A program made the position numbers and the translations under genes. Positions 1-7,720 of a stretch of DNA of 15,995 nt are shown here, piece by piece (position 1 is the first letter of the stretch; every line of letters begins with the position of its first letter). Source of the DNA: 66-474 sp035688305. GTDB taxonomy: Bacteria > Pseudomonadota > Gammaproteobacteria > Xanthomonadales > Rhodanobacteraceae. Below the pieces are notes generated by a model. It did not search any database. It had not been told where the DNA came from and was given only the letters and a program-made list of their open reading frames with translations. Location of the stretch: positions 1-15,995 of the forward strand of contig DASSNC010000053.1 in assembly GCA_035688305.1 (NCBI GenBank). The letters run 5' to 3'.

Positions 1-53
1 GCCGGCTGGTCGCAGACTGCAACGCGGCTCACGCGGCATAGCGCTCACAGGCC

Positions 54-2435
54 CTAGCGTGCATGGCGCAACCGCAGTGCATTGGCGATCACCGAGACCG
101 AGGACAGGCTCATCGCTGCGGCAGCGATGACCGGCGAGAGCAGCCAGCCGAACACGGGATACAACACGCCAGCCGCGATCGGGATTCCGAGCGTGTTGTA
201 GGCGAACGCGAAAGCGAGATTCTGGTGAATATTGCGTACTGTCTGCACGGACAGCTTGCGCGCACGCAGGAGACCGGCCAGTTCGCCCTTCAGCAAGGTG
301 ACCTGCGCGCTTTCCATCGCCACATCGGTGCCATCGCCCATTGCGATGCCGACGTCGGCCACCGCCAGCGCGGGCGCGTCGTTGATGCCGTCGCCGGCCA
401 TCGCCACCCGCGCGCCACGCTCGCGCGCGCGCTTGATCCACGCGGCCTTGTCCTGCGGGGTTTGCGAGGCGGAGAAATCATCCACCCCGAGTTCGCTGGC
501 GACCGCTTTCGCGGTGGCTTCGCTGTCGCCGGTCAACATCACGATGTGCAAGCCCTGCGCGCGCAGCTCGCCAAGCAGCTCGCGTGTGCCGTGCTTGATG
601 CGGTCCTGCACCGCCAGCGCACCGGTCAGTTGCTGGTCGACCGCCAGATACATCACCGTGCGGGCGCCGGCACGCAGCGCTTCGGCCCGCGCATCGAGGG
701 GACTGGTATCGACGCCGAGCGCACGCATCAACGCGGCGTTGCCGAGCGCCACCTCGCTGCCATCGATGCGCCCGCGCACGCCCTGCCCGGTGATCGCATC
801 GAATGCCTGCACCGGCACGGGCTCGACGGCGCGTTCTTTCGCACCGGTGAGAACGGCATGCGCCAGCGGATGTTCGCTGGCCGCTTCCAGACTCGCGGCC
901 AGCCGCAAGACTTCAAGTTCATCGCCGCCGTCCAGCGCCAGCACGTCGGTCAGGCTGGGCTTGCCTTCGGTCAGGGTGCCGGTCTTGTCCAGCACCAGCG
1001 TGTCCACGTGTGCGAGTGTCTCGATCGCCGCGGCATCGCGGAACAGCACGCCATTTTCCGCACCGCGGCCGCTGGCAACCATGATCGCGATTGGCGTCGC
1101 CAATCCCAGCGCGCAGGGACAGGCGATGATCAACACCGCCACCGCATTGACGACGGCGTAGGCCAGCCGCGGCTCGGGTCCGAACAGCAGCCAGGCGATT
1201 GCGGTAAGGACCGAAACCACCACCACCGCCGGTACGAACACGCGCGATACGCGATCGGCCACGCGTTGCAAGGGCGCGCGCGAACGTTGCGCCTTGGCCA
1301 CCAGTTCGACGATCTGCGCCAGCACCGTATCCGCGCCGACCTTGTCCGCACGCATCTGCAACGTCCCGGTCGCATTGACCGTGCCGCCGGTCACGTGATC
1401 GCCGGCGGTCTTCTCGACCGGCACCGCTTCACCACTCAACATCGATTCGTCGATGCTGCTGGCGCCGTCCAGCACCGCGCCGTCGACCGGCACCTTCTCG
1501 CCGGGACGGATGCGCAACACGTCGCCCACCCGCACCTGGTCGATGGCGACATCGTGTTCGCTGCCGTCGGCATCGATGCGGCGGGCACTGCGCGGCGCCA
1601 GATCCATCAGGCGCCGAATCGCCGCGGAGGTCTGGCCGCGCGCGCGCACCTCCAGCCACTCGCCCAGCAACACCAAGGCGACGATCACCCCGGCCGGCTC
1701 GAAATAGACGCCGATCATGCCGTTGGCGTCGCGCATGCGCGGCGGAAACAGCGCCGGCGCGAACATCGCTACCAGGCTGTAGACAAATGCGACCAACACG
1801 CCCAGGCCAATCAAGGTATACATGTTGGGCGAGCGGTTGAGCACGCCCAGCCAGCCACGGCGGTAGTAGTCGCGCCCCAGCCACAACACCAGCGGCGCGG
1901 CCAGCAACAACTCCGCCCAGCGCAGGACTTGCGCGGTGATTGCATCGAAATGCATGGCGGTCAGATGCGGCACCATCGCGACCAGCAGCAGCGGCAGCGC
2001 CAGCACGGTGGCGATCCAGAACCGCCGCCGCACGCTAGCCAATTCCGCGTTGGCCTCCTCGTCCGCCGGCAGCATCGGCTCCAGCGCCATGCCGCACTTC
2101 GGGCAAGTGCCCGGGCCGACCTGTTGAACTTCCGGGTGCATCGGACAGGTGTAGATCGTGCCGGGCGGCGCTGCGTCAGTGCGCGCGCCCACGCCATCAC
2201 CCAGATAGCGTTGCGGATCGGCGATGAACTTTTCCCGGCAGCCGGCGGAACAGAAGTGGTAAATGTGTCCGGCGTGCACCGCGCTGTGTTTCGCGGTGTG
2301 CGGATCGACCGTCATGCCGCAAACGGGATCGATCACGGACTGCGCGGACTCGTGCCGCGGAGTTTGCGCAGACGGCGTGCCGTGCTTGCTGCATGCGCCG
2401 TCCGCCGGCGCGTGCCCGTGATCGTGATCGTTCAA
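54..2435 (-). CDS. copA: Cu+/Ag+-exporting P1B-type ATPase (CopA-like)
   Basis: Inner-membrane ATPase expected to pump cytoplasmic Cu+ or Ag+ out of the cytosol. With the TTG start (793 aa) the order is: His-rich N-terminus; YHS domain about 33-78 (DPVCGM, then FCSAGC); heavy-metal-binding domain about 95-121 (YTCPMHPE, CPKCGMALEPM); membrane helices; actuator loop with SGEAVP near 334; CPC metal site 439-441; phosphorylation motif DKTGT 483-487; HP motif near 522; GDGINDAP 681-688; YN 746-747 and MSLSS 775-779. CPC with YN and MxxSS is the P1B-1 (monovalent copper) signature. No ferredoxin-like GMTCxxC domain is present; YHS and HMBD replace it. The TTG at 2435-2433 is preferred over an in-frame ATG at 2501 because GGAG (2446-2443) sits 7 nt before it and the upstream residues do not look like protein. 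TTG overlaps the merR stop (TTGA), implying translational coupling. Confidence 0.95.
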   Translation of the reverse strand: MNDHDHGHAPADGACSKHGTPSAQTPRHESAQSVIDPVCGMTVDPHTAKHSAVHAGHIYHFCSAGCREKFIADPQRYLGDGVGARTDAAPPGTIYTCPMHPEVQQVGPGTCPKCGMALEPMLPADEEANAELASVRRRFWIATVLALPLLLVAMVPHLTAMHFDAITAQVLRWAELLLAAPLVLWLGRDYYRRGWLGVLNRSPNMYTLIGLGVLVAFVYSLVAMFAPALFPPRMRDANGMIGVYFEPAGVIVALVLLGEWLEVRARGQTSAAIRRLMDLAPRSARRIDADGSEHDVAIDQVRVGDVLRIRPGEKVPVDGAVLDGASSIDESMLSGEAVPVEKTAGDHVTGGTVNATGTLQMRADKVGADTVLAQIVELVAKAQRSRAPLQRVADRVSRVFVPAVVVVSVLTAIAWLLFGPEPRLAYAVVNAVAVLIIACPCALGLATPIAIMVASGRGAENGVLFRDAAAIETLAHVDTLVLDKTGTLTEGKPSLTDVLALDGGDELEVLRLAASLEAASEHPLAHAVLTGAKERAVEPVPVQAFDAITGQGVRGRIDGSEVALGNAALMRALGVDTSPLDARAEALRAGARTVMYLAVDQQLTGALAVQDRIKHGTRELLGELRAQGLHIVMLTGDSEATAKAVASELGVDDFSASQTPQDKAAWIKRARERGARVAMAGDGINDAPALAVADVGIAMGDGTDVAMESAQVTLLKGELAGLLRARKLSVQTVRNIHQNLAFAFAYNTLGIPIAAGVLYPVFGWLLSPVIAAAAMSLSSVSVIANALRLRHAR

Positions 2436-2857
2436 GCTGGTTCTCCATGATTGAGCGCGCCCAGGATCGGACACGCGGCGGGATCGCCATGCCCCGGACA
2501 TTCATCGATCAGCTGCTTCAGGCCGCGGCGCATTCGTTGCAATTCGCGGATGCGTTGCTCCATGGCAACCAGGCGTGCCTGCGCGCGCTGCTTGACCCCG
2601 CGCACCCCGCGTTCGTGGTCGGCAGATAGCGCCAGCAATTCGCGGATTTCCGTAAGGGTGAATCCGAGCTGCTTGGCGCGGCGGATGAAGCGCAGGCGAT
2701 CCACGGTGATCGCGTCGTAATCGCGGTAGCCGGACGCACGCCGTCGCGGTGCCGGCAACAAGCCTTCGCGTTCGTAGTAGCGGACGGTGTCGATGCCGAC
2801 CGCGGCGCGTTTGGCGACCATGCCGATCGGCAGGTGTGAAGACAGATTTGTGCTCAT
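2432..2857 (-). CDS. MerR-family copper/silver-type regulator (CueR-like)
   Basis: Metal-responsive transcription activator of the MerR family, 141 aa. An N-terminal winged HTH (IGMVAKRAAVGIDTVRYYE, residues 11-29) is followed by a long dimerisation helix (about 80-118) and a C-terminal metal loop CPGHGDPAAC with Cys120 and Cys129. The position that is Cys in Zn/Hg sensors appears to be Val here (hand alignment from memory), which fits a monovalent Cu/Ag sensor. It is the first gene of an operon with the P-type ATPase; its TGA overlaps the ATPase TTG. The MerR-type promoter just upstream implies autoregulation and metal induction of both genes. The start keeps the usual short segment before the HTH. 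No Shine-Dalgarno is visible and the start codon lies about 7 nt from the -10, so translation is probably leaderless. The exact metal is not proven by sequence. Confidence 0.9.
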   Translation of the reverse strand: MSTNLSSHLPIGMVAKRAAVGIDTVRYYEREGLLPAPRRRASGYRDYDAITVDRLRFIRRAKQLGFTLTEIRELLALSADHERGVRGVKQRAQARLVAMEQRIRELQRMRRGLKQLIDECPGHGDPAACPILGALNHGEPA

Positions 2858-2863
2858 GCGCCC

Positions 2864-2895
2864 AGTCTAAACCCTGGACCATGGTCCAGAGTCAA
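2864..2895 (-). promoter_or_regulatory. MerR-type promoter/operator of the merR-copA operon
   Basis: On the minus strand TTGACT (-35, 2895-2890) and TAGACT (-10, 2869-2864) are separated by 20 nt, or 19 nt if TTAGAC is taken. This is the over-long spacer typical of MerR-activated promoters. The spacer contains the perfect palindrome CTGGACCATGGTCCAG at 2874-2889, the expected binding site of a MerR dimer that untwists the DNA on metal binding. Confidence 0.88.
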
Positions 2896-3096
2896 GCACT
2901 GCGGATCTGTCCCGCGCCCATGGTTTGCGACCGTCGGGTATCTCGATGAGCCAGACACCCGCATCGCAGCAATGACAAACGTCGCCAACGCGTCGCCCCG
3001 CGAGATCAACGAGCCGACAGCGACGTTGGCGATCGATTGACCACCCGATTGCAGCTCGCCCATCGGACGCGGGGCAACGGTCAAGCCATGGGCGCG

Positions 3097-3115
3097 GAGT
3101 AGCGCACGGCTACTC
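3097..3115. other. Perfect 7-bp hairpin
   Basis: GAGTAGC, loop GCACG, GCTACTC. No T-run follows on either strand, so it is only a weak terminator candidate, perhaps acting with the neighbouring hairpin at 3143-3159 behind the 86-aa gene. Confidence 0.35.
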
Positions 3116-3142
3116 GCGCACGGCGTTGGCCATTTCTCGGCA

Positions 3143-3159
3143 AGCAGCGCTTCGCTGCT
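3143..3159 (-). terminator. Possible terminator hairpin of the 86-aa gene
   Basis: Perfect 7-bp stem AGCAGCG / CGCTGCT with a 3-nt loop, starting 2 nt after the stop codon of the minus-strand gene at 3162. The position suits a terminator, but only two T follow, so an mRNA 3'-end protecting hairpin is equally possible. Confidence 0.4.
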
Positions 3160-3161
3160 GT

Positions 3162-3422
3162 CTATGCGGCCGAGCGTTGCTCCTGGCGTTCGAGTGCTTC
3201 GAGCCGTTTCAGATCGGTGCCAGTGGCCACTTCGAGTTCATGCGGTCCTACAGAACGTATGACCCAGGCTTCGTCACTGGCCCGGAACACCTGCACGGTC
3301 ACCCGGCCAGCGCCGGTCCGCACCACGCGCCCTACGGCGCGATCTTCGTACCCCGGGCCGCCGCGACTGTCGCGGGTCCAAACGATGGGTTGCATCCCGA
3401 CCAATTGCTTTGTGCTAAACAT
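3162..3422 (-). CDS. Small conserved-looking protein of unknown function (86 aa)
   Basis: I do not recognise this protein. The ATG at 3422-3420 is chosen because GAAGGTG (3435-3429) lies 6 nt upstream; a TTG at 3437 in the same frame overlaps that ribosome site and is less likely. The sequence is soluble, with no signal peptide or membrane segment. Its middle part alternates short beta-like segments (AVGRVVRTGAGRVTVQVF, then WVIRSVGPHELEVA), resembling a small SH3/KOW-like beta-barrel. The C-terminus is a charged helix (LKRLEALERQEQRSAA). A good ribosome site, GC-rich third positions and a hairpin right after the stop support a real gene. No operon partner is evident: the upstream 510 bp hold no clear gene. 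Confidence 0.6.
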   Translation of the reverse strand: MFSTKQLVGMQPIVWTRDSRGGPGYEDRAVGRVVRTGAGRVTVQVFRASDEAWVIRSVGPHELEVATGTDLKRLEALERQEQRSAA

Positions 3423-3932
3423 ACTGTTCACCTTCAACCGCCGGGCAACGCATGTTGCGCCGCCGCAATACGTGTAAGTTTACCGTGTATGGCCACAATC
3501 CATGCATATTGCAGTGCAGCATTTCTGGCCGATTCAGATTCATCCTCACCATGCGCATGCAAGCAAAAAACGTGGGCGTGACACTCCGCGGGCAGGCCGA
3601 TTCCAACCGCTTGACGGCGGTTGTTGGCAAGACCAGCACACCGATCTGAGCGGTCGCGACCAACGTGGGATCTCAACCGGCACGTCGTCACTTCCCGATG
3701 ACGCCGATGGTGCATCCGCTTGCCCGTTGCGATCATTGTTGTGTGCGGCAGCGTACAGACGACGGACAGGCGCAGGCGCAGCGTGTCACCATCTTCGTTG
3801 CAGATGCGGAACCGGCTTCCTCGACAGCGGGTGAGGCCGCCATGTCGCGCATTTACAAACAGCACGCGCAGGTGCGGTTGCGCACCCAGCGCACGCATCG
3901 ACCTCCAACACGCACCAGCTATCAGTTCTTCC
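3423..3932. other. 510-bp interval without a recognisable gene
   Basis: Several short open frames cross this stretch on both strands, but none has a convincing ribosome site, a family motif or a steady codon pattern. GC is lower near 3450-3580, which may include the promoter of the minus-strand 86-aa gene. An inverted repeat AACCGC/GCGGTT lies at 3605-3622. One plus-strand frame (3665-3979) contains RVTIFVADAEP, faintly like the C-terminal strand of transmembrane anti-sigma factors, so a decayed gene is possible but unproven. Confidence 0.4.
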
Positions 3933-4538
3933 ATGATGGAAATCCCAGGCACCGCTCCGGCTGCAACCGCACCACTTGATGTCGTGACGCGGTTCCTGCA
4001 CCTCGGCCTCGCGGTGTTCGGCATCCTGGCATGGCTCATCGGCTCGGGCTGGATCGGGGCGGGCGCGGCGGACTATGAACGCGCCGACCATTTCTGGTAT
4101 ATCCAGCACCGCTGGGTAGGCATCACGTTCACGGTGTTCCTGCTGGCACGGATCCTGTGGGGATTCGTGGGCCCGGCGAGCGCGCGGTTCGCAAACTGGG
4201 TGCCATGGTCGCGCGCGCGTTTGAGATGGGTCGTTGAGGACGTGCACTCGTTGCTGCACTTGCGCATTCCCGACCGCCCCACCCACGTCGGCCTGTCGGG
4301 ATTGGTGCAGGCGCTCGGGCTGCTCGTGTTCCTGTGGCTGGGCCTAAGCGGCCTGAGCAACGCGATCACGATCACGCCCGGCGTCAAGCTGACCGCCGCC
4401 TGGCCGCACTTCATCAAGCATTGGCACCAGATCGGCAACGTGCTGGTGCCGGCGTACCTGATCCTGCACGTGGGCGGCACGGTGGCTCACAGCATCGTCG
4501 GCAAACAGGTCTGGAAAAAGATGCTGTTCCCGGAGTGA
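3933..4538 (+). CDS. Cytochrome b561-family membrane cytochrome
   Basis: Four-helix membrane di-heme b-type cytochrome of the bacterial cytochrome b561/Ni-hydrogenase cytochrome b family, passing electrons between quinone and periplasmic or membrane partners. Length is 201 aa from the ATG at 3933 (a second ATG follows at 3936). Hydrophobic helices lie at about 20-42, 60-80, 118-140 and 165-190. Candidate heme-ligand histidines are H23 in helix 1, H59 before helix 2, H105/H109 between helices, and H163, H165, H179 and H186 around helix 4. An in-frame TTG at 3720 would extend it by 71 residues of low-complexity, non-protein-like sequence and is rejected. The Shine-Dalgarno is weak, so the start is the least certain part. 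A fatty acid desaturase follows 240 bp downstream on the same strand. Confidence 0.85.
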   Translation: MMEIPGTAPAATAPLDVVTRFLHLGLAVFGILAWLIGSGWIGAGAADYERADHFWYIQHRWVGITFTVFLLARILWGFVGPASARFANWVPWSRARLRWVVEDVHSLLHLRIPDRPTHVGLSGLVQALGLLVFLWLGLSGLSNAITITPGVKLTAAWPHFIKHWHQIGNVLVPAYLILHVGGTVAHSIVGKQVWKKMLFPE

Positions 4539-4778
4539 AATGAACCACGTAATCCGCCCGATGCCCGCACCGTCGACAACCGGCGCACCTCTCTTCCGTG
4601 CAATTTCGCGGACGTGCCAGCGCGGCTGGATTGACGCCTCCGCGGCGTGCAATTTCAGCCGCCGACCAGTCGCTGTTGGCCGCACGCGGCTGGCGACTCG
4701 GCTGGTCAGCGCGCCCAGTCGGCACCGTCAGTCCCCTATGGGTTGCTGTGGGCGATCCCGTTCAAGGGTGCTTGCAGC

Positions 4779-5990
4779 ATGGCAAGCAAGATCGACCCAT
4801 ATCGTTCGCCAGACCTTGCCACGTTCCGCGATTCGCCCTATCGCCGAGAGCAGGCCGCCAAATTGACCAGTGTCCATGACAAGCCGCTCAGATTCAGCGG
4901 CGACAACGCGTTCCATCAGGAGTTGCGACGACGGGTCAACGCCGAGCTCAAGCTCATGGGTCGTGGCGAACGCGACAGCGTGTGGATGTATCTGAAAACC
5001 GCCATCATCCTCGGTGCATTCGCGCTCGCCTATGTGACGCTGGTGTTCTTTGCGTCCAGCGCATGGCAGGCGCTGCTGCTCAGCATCGTGCTCGGGATGG
5101 CGACGGCGGGCATTGGCTTCAACATCATGCACGATGGCGGTCACCAGGCCTATTCAAGGCACCGTTGGATCAACCGGCTGATGGCGATGACGCTGGATAT
5201 GGTCGGCGGCAGTTCGTACATCTGGCAGTGGCAGCACGGGCGTTTCCACCACACGTGGACCAATGTGGACGGCCGCGACAGCGACATCGACCTCGGTGCG
5301 CTCGCGCGCCTGTCACCACGCCAACCGTGGCGACCGTGGCATCGCTGGCAGCACTTCTACCTGTGGCCGCTGTACGGCGTTACCGCGATCCGCTGGCACC
5401 TGTACGGCGATTTTCGCGACATCATCACCGGCACCATCGGCGAGCGTCCCTTCACGCGCCCGCGCGGCTGGGACCTGACCGCATTCGTGCTCGGCAAGCT
5501 GGTGTTCTTCACGCTCGCGTTTGGATTGCCGCTGGTCTTTCATTCGATCGGCGCGGTCGTGCTGTTCTACACGGTGACTGCAGCAGTCGCCGGCGTGCTG
5601 CTGGCACTGGTGTTCCAGCTGGCGCATCTGGTGGAAGAGGCCGCCTTTCCAGTGCCACATGCAGGCAGCATGCGGATCGACACACCGTGGGCGATCCATC
5701 AGTTGGAAACCACGGTGGACTTCGCGCGCGGCAATCGGGCGCTTGGCTGGTTGATCGGTGGCATGAATTTCCAGGTGGAACACCATCTGTTTCCACGCAT
5801 CTCGCATGTGCACTATCCGGCGGTTTCGCGCGTGGTCGAGAGCACCTGTCACGAGTTCGGTGTTGCCTACCTCGAGCACCGCACGTTCGCAGCCGCCGTC
5901 GCGTCGCACTACCGCCTGCTGCGACACCTCGGCAAACCCCCGATCACTGCGCCGACGGCGACGGCGCGGGTGGCGGCGCTGCTGCCATAG
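4779..5990 (+). CDS. Membrane fatty acid desaturase (front-end / acyl-CoA or acyl-lipid type)
   Basis: Di-iron membrane desaturase expected to introduce a cis double bond into fatty acyl chains using O2 and an electron donor. Length is 403 aa from the ATG at 4779, with AAGGG 10 nt upstream; in-frame upstream starts from 4647 add sequence with no protein character. The histidine boxes are complete: HDGGH 118-122, HGRFHH 153-158 and QVEHH 332-336, with an additional His in LAHLVEE near 283. The Gln in the third box and the FP after it resemble the linoleoyl-CoA/delta-6 and mycobacterial DesA3 group rather than plain delta-9 DesC enzymes. Hydrophobic spans lie at about 72-112, 235-280 and 320-330. 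Regiospecificity cannot be read from sequence. The preceding cytochrome b561 could share the operon and supply electrons, but the 240-bp gap leaves this open. Confidence 0.9.
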   Translation: MASKIDPYRSPDLATFRDSPYRREQAAKLTSVHDKPLRFSGDNAFHQELRRRVNAELKLMGRGERDSVWMYLKTAIILGAFALAYVTLVFFASSAWQALLLSIVLGMATAGIGFNIMHDGGHQAYSRHRWINRLMAMTLDMVGGSSYIWQWQHGRFHHTWTNVDGRDSDIDLGALARLSPRQPWRPWHRWQHFYLWPLYGVTAIRWHLYGDFRDIITGTIGERPFTRPRGWDLTAFVLGKLVFFTLAFGLPLVFHSIGAVVLFYTVTAAVAGVLLALVFQLAHLVEEAAFPVPHAGSMRIDTPWAIHQLETTVDFARGNRALGWLIGGMNFQVEHHLFPRISHVHYPAVSRVVESTCHEFGVAYLEHRTFAAAVASHYRLLRHLGKPPITAPTATARVAALLP

Positions 5991-6000
5991 GCATCGCAGA

Positions 6001-6044
6001 GGTCACGCGGCCGATGTTGGCCGCTCGGCGACGAGGCTGTGACC
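6001..6044. other. Nested hairpin between desaturase and mcrC-like gene
   Basis: GGTCAC at 6001-6006 pairs with GTGACC at 6039-6044, and inside it GCGGCC (6007-6012) pairs with GGCCGC (6019-6024) around a 6-nt loop. It lies 11 nt after the desaturase stop and in front of a convergent gene, where a terminator is expected. There is no clear T-tract, so termination is not assured. Confidence 0.4.
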
Positions 6045-6181
6045 TTCCCCGTCACCCATCCGCCAACCGTCGAAGCGGCGAACCGCGACCATCGGTGCCT
6101 GTCGGCCAATACCTGCCAGTCACGAGGCGCTCATCCAGTCCGAATCCGGTTATTGCTGCTACGTATCAGACTGAAGGACGT

Positions 6182-7720
6182 CTATGGGCCACCGTTGGCA
6201 CCGACGAAGGTGAGAAGGGCCTCCCGCAGTGCAGCGGTGCAGTCGCGCCGTGCCAGGGCGACGGCTCCGATTCCGTACGTGGCCTGGAACGCCGAATCGG
6301 CCAACCATGGAACGTGATCAGTGCGCGGCACCAGCAGCAAGGATCGCCACGGTCGATTGCCGCGCCACGTTAGGCTGTCGTGATAGAGGTGCGCCGACGT
6401 CATGGCATCCAACACGTTGGTGCGACTCGCACGATATTTGGCATCCAGCACCATGAATGCGGATCCATCGGGGCCGTCGAGCGTCAAGGTGATGTCCGGA
6501 AAGCGCTCGCCGGAGAGACTATTGCACCGCCAACGGCTGGCTTGATCCCACGGCGCGAAGCGCGGCTGCAGCCATACCGCGAAGTCAAATTGCCCAATAC
6601 GCCCATGACACCGCAGCTGATCGGCCGACTTGCCCCACCGCGTTTGTCGCCACTCCACGTCCGGGAACATTTGGCGCATCAATTCGGTAGTGCACAGGTA
6701 ACACCACCGCTCATACACTTGCCACGTGGGACTGATGGGCAGCGATTCGGCCGCGTCCTCGCTGCCGACGCCTTCTTGCAGGGCGAGCCAGATATATCTC
6801 TGTGCCCGCGCATAGGCAGGGTGCGCCGCAATGGCAGTCAACCCCGCGCTTGAAGTACCGAGGCGCGTCACACTGCGAAACGGCTCACGCCGCGCAAGCC
6901 TGCGCAGGCGCACCTGTAAAGCCTGCACGATTTCGCTTCGGCGGGCACGTTTGGCATCGAACCCTTCGTCACTCCCAACCGGTGCTCCGTCCAGCCAGTC
7001 TGCGAGGTGCGCCACACGGTGCTGCAGCCGCCGCAGCATCCATCCCAACGTTCGATTCGCTTCATTGTCCAGCGTATCTTCGATGGTCGGGGCGTCGAGT
7101 AGCGCAGCCGCATATTGTGTGGCATCCCCTTGATTCGTGATCATGGCTACCAGCGGCGATCGTGCAGCCGCGAGCGCAGTGCGGGCATCAAGGCGACGCA
7201 GGCGATGAATGGGCGTCAGGTGGCGCTTGCGCACTGGGCGCGTTATCGGTTGCTCGGAAACGTGCTGCAACGCCACGCAACAAGCTTGCGCATAACGCCG
7301 CAGCCGCGCGTATTGAACCTCCGGCGGCGCAGGCGATTCGTCCGGATCGAACAGCGCTTGCTGAGCTTCACTGCCGAGCAGCAGATCAGGCGCGAACGTG
7401 GCAAGGTCGCGCAACATCACTTCGAAAAGCTCGTGACCGAGCTTGTCGGGTGTCGGGCTGACATCCAGTTGATAGCTTGCAACGCACTCACCATCCGCCC
7501 GCAGTACTTCCGCTTCGACTCGGCCCGCGTAGAACCCGGGAGACCAATGGAATCCGGCCGCGGAACGCGGAAGCTCAATGTCGTCAATGACGAGCCGCAG
7601 ACCGTCGGTGCAGTCGAAAAGGTAGCGGCCGGTTTCGATGAAGCCGGTCGTGCAAGCGCCAGCCTCGAGGAACCGGCGATTGCCGGCTCCGTCCTCAATG
7701 TTGAGGACGGGCACGATCAC
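6182..7720 (-). CDS. McrC-like nuclease: DUF2357 plus PD-(D/E)XK domain
   Basis: Probable DNA-cutting partner of the AAA+ protein encoded just upstream, as McrC is for McrB in type IV restriction. It has 512 aa. The first roughly 300 residues match the character of the DUF2357 region that precedes the nuclease in McrC-like proteins. The C-terminal PD-(D/E)XK (DUF524/PDDEXK_7-like) fold shows YERWCYL at 336-342 (Glu337), FPDITLTL from 407 (Asp409) and LDAKYR at 425-430 (Asp426, Lys428), so the catalytic set looks intact. It starts at GTG 7720-7718, overlapping the TGA of the AAA+ gene (GTGA), so translation is coupled and the two are one operon. No signal peptide or membrane segment is seen. 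Its base composition is less GC-rich than the flanking housekeeping genes. Assignment is by motif and neighbour; overall similarity to E. coli McrC is low by eye. Confidence 0.82.
   Translation of the reverse strand: MIVPVLNIEDGAGNRRFLEAGACTTGFIETGRYLFDCTDGLRLVIDDIELPRSAAGFHWSPGFYAGRVEAEVLRADGECVASYQLDVSPTPDKLGHELFEVMLRDLATFAPDLLLGSEAQQALFDPDESPAPPEVQYARLRRYAQACCVALQHVSEQPITRPVRKRHLTPIHRLRRLDARTALAAARSPLVAMITNQGDATQYAAALLDAPTIEDTLDNEANRTLGWMLRRLQHRVAHLADWLDGAPVGSDEGFDAKRARRSEIVQALQVRLRRLARREPFRSVTRLGTSSAGLTAIAAHPAYARAQRYIWLALQEGVGSEDAAESLPISPTWQVYERWCYLCTTELMRQMFPDVEWRQTRWGKSADQLRCHGRIGQFDFAVWLQPRFAPWDQASRWRCNSLSGERFPDITLTLDGPDGSAFMVLDAKYRASRTNVLDAMTSAHLYHDSLTWRGNRPWRSLLLVPRTDHVPWLADSAFQATYGIGAVALARRDCTAALREALLTFVGANGGP

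Larger units (their letters stand above)
2896..3161. other. Gene-free interval between merR promoter and small unknown gene
   Basis: No convincing coding sequence is seen. A 76-codon minus-strand reading frame (2854-3084) runs into the merR promoter and shows no family features. The stretch contains two perfect short hairpins at 3097-3115 and 3143-3159 (listed separately) and otherwise nothing I can name. Confidence 0.5.

Noticed and set aside
63..2450. 795-codon plus-strand open frame opposite the copper ATPase
   Set aside because: It is the antisense shadow of a gene with all P-type ATPase motifs; its translation is Arg/His/Gln-rich with no family features, as GC-rich antisense frames usually are.
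3434..4039. 201-codon minus-strand frame across the gene-poor strip
   Set aside because: Overlaps the start of the cytochrome b561 gene, lacks a Shine-Dalgarno and any family pattern; low protein character.
4982..6373. 463-codon plus-strand frame overlapping the desaturase
   Set aside because: Out of frame with the three histidine boxes; Ala/Arg-rich noise that runs across the desaturase stop into the nuclease gene.
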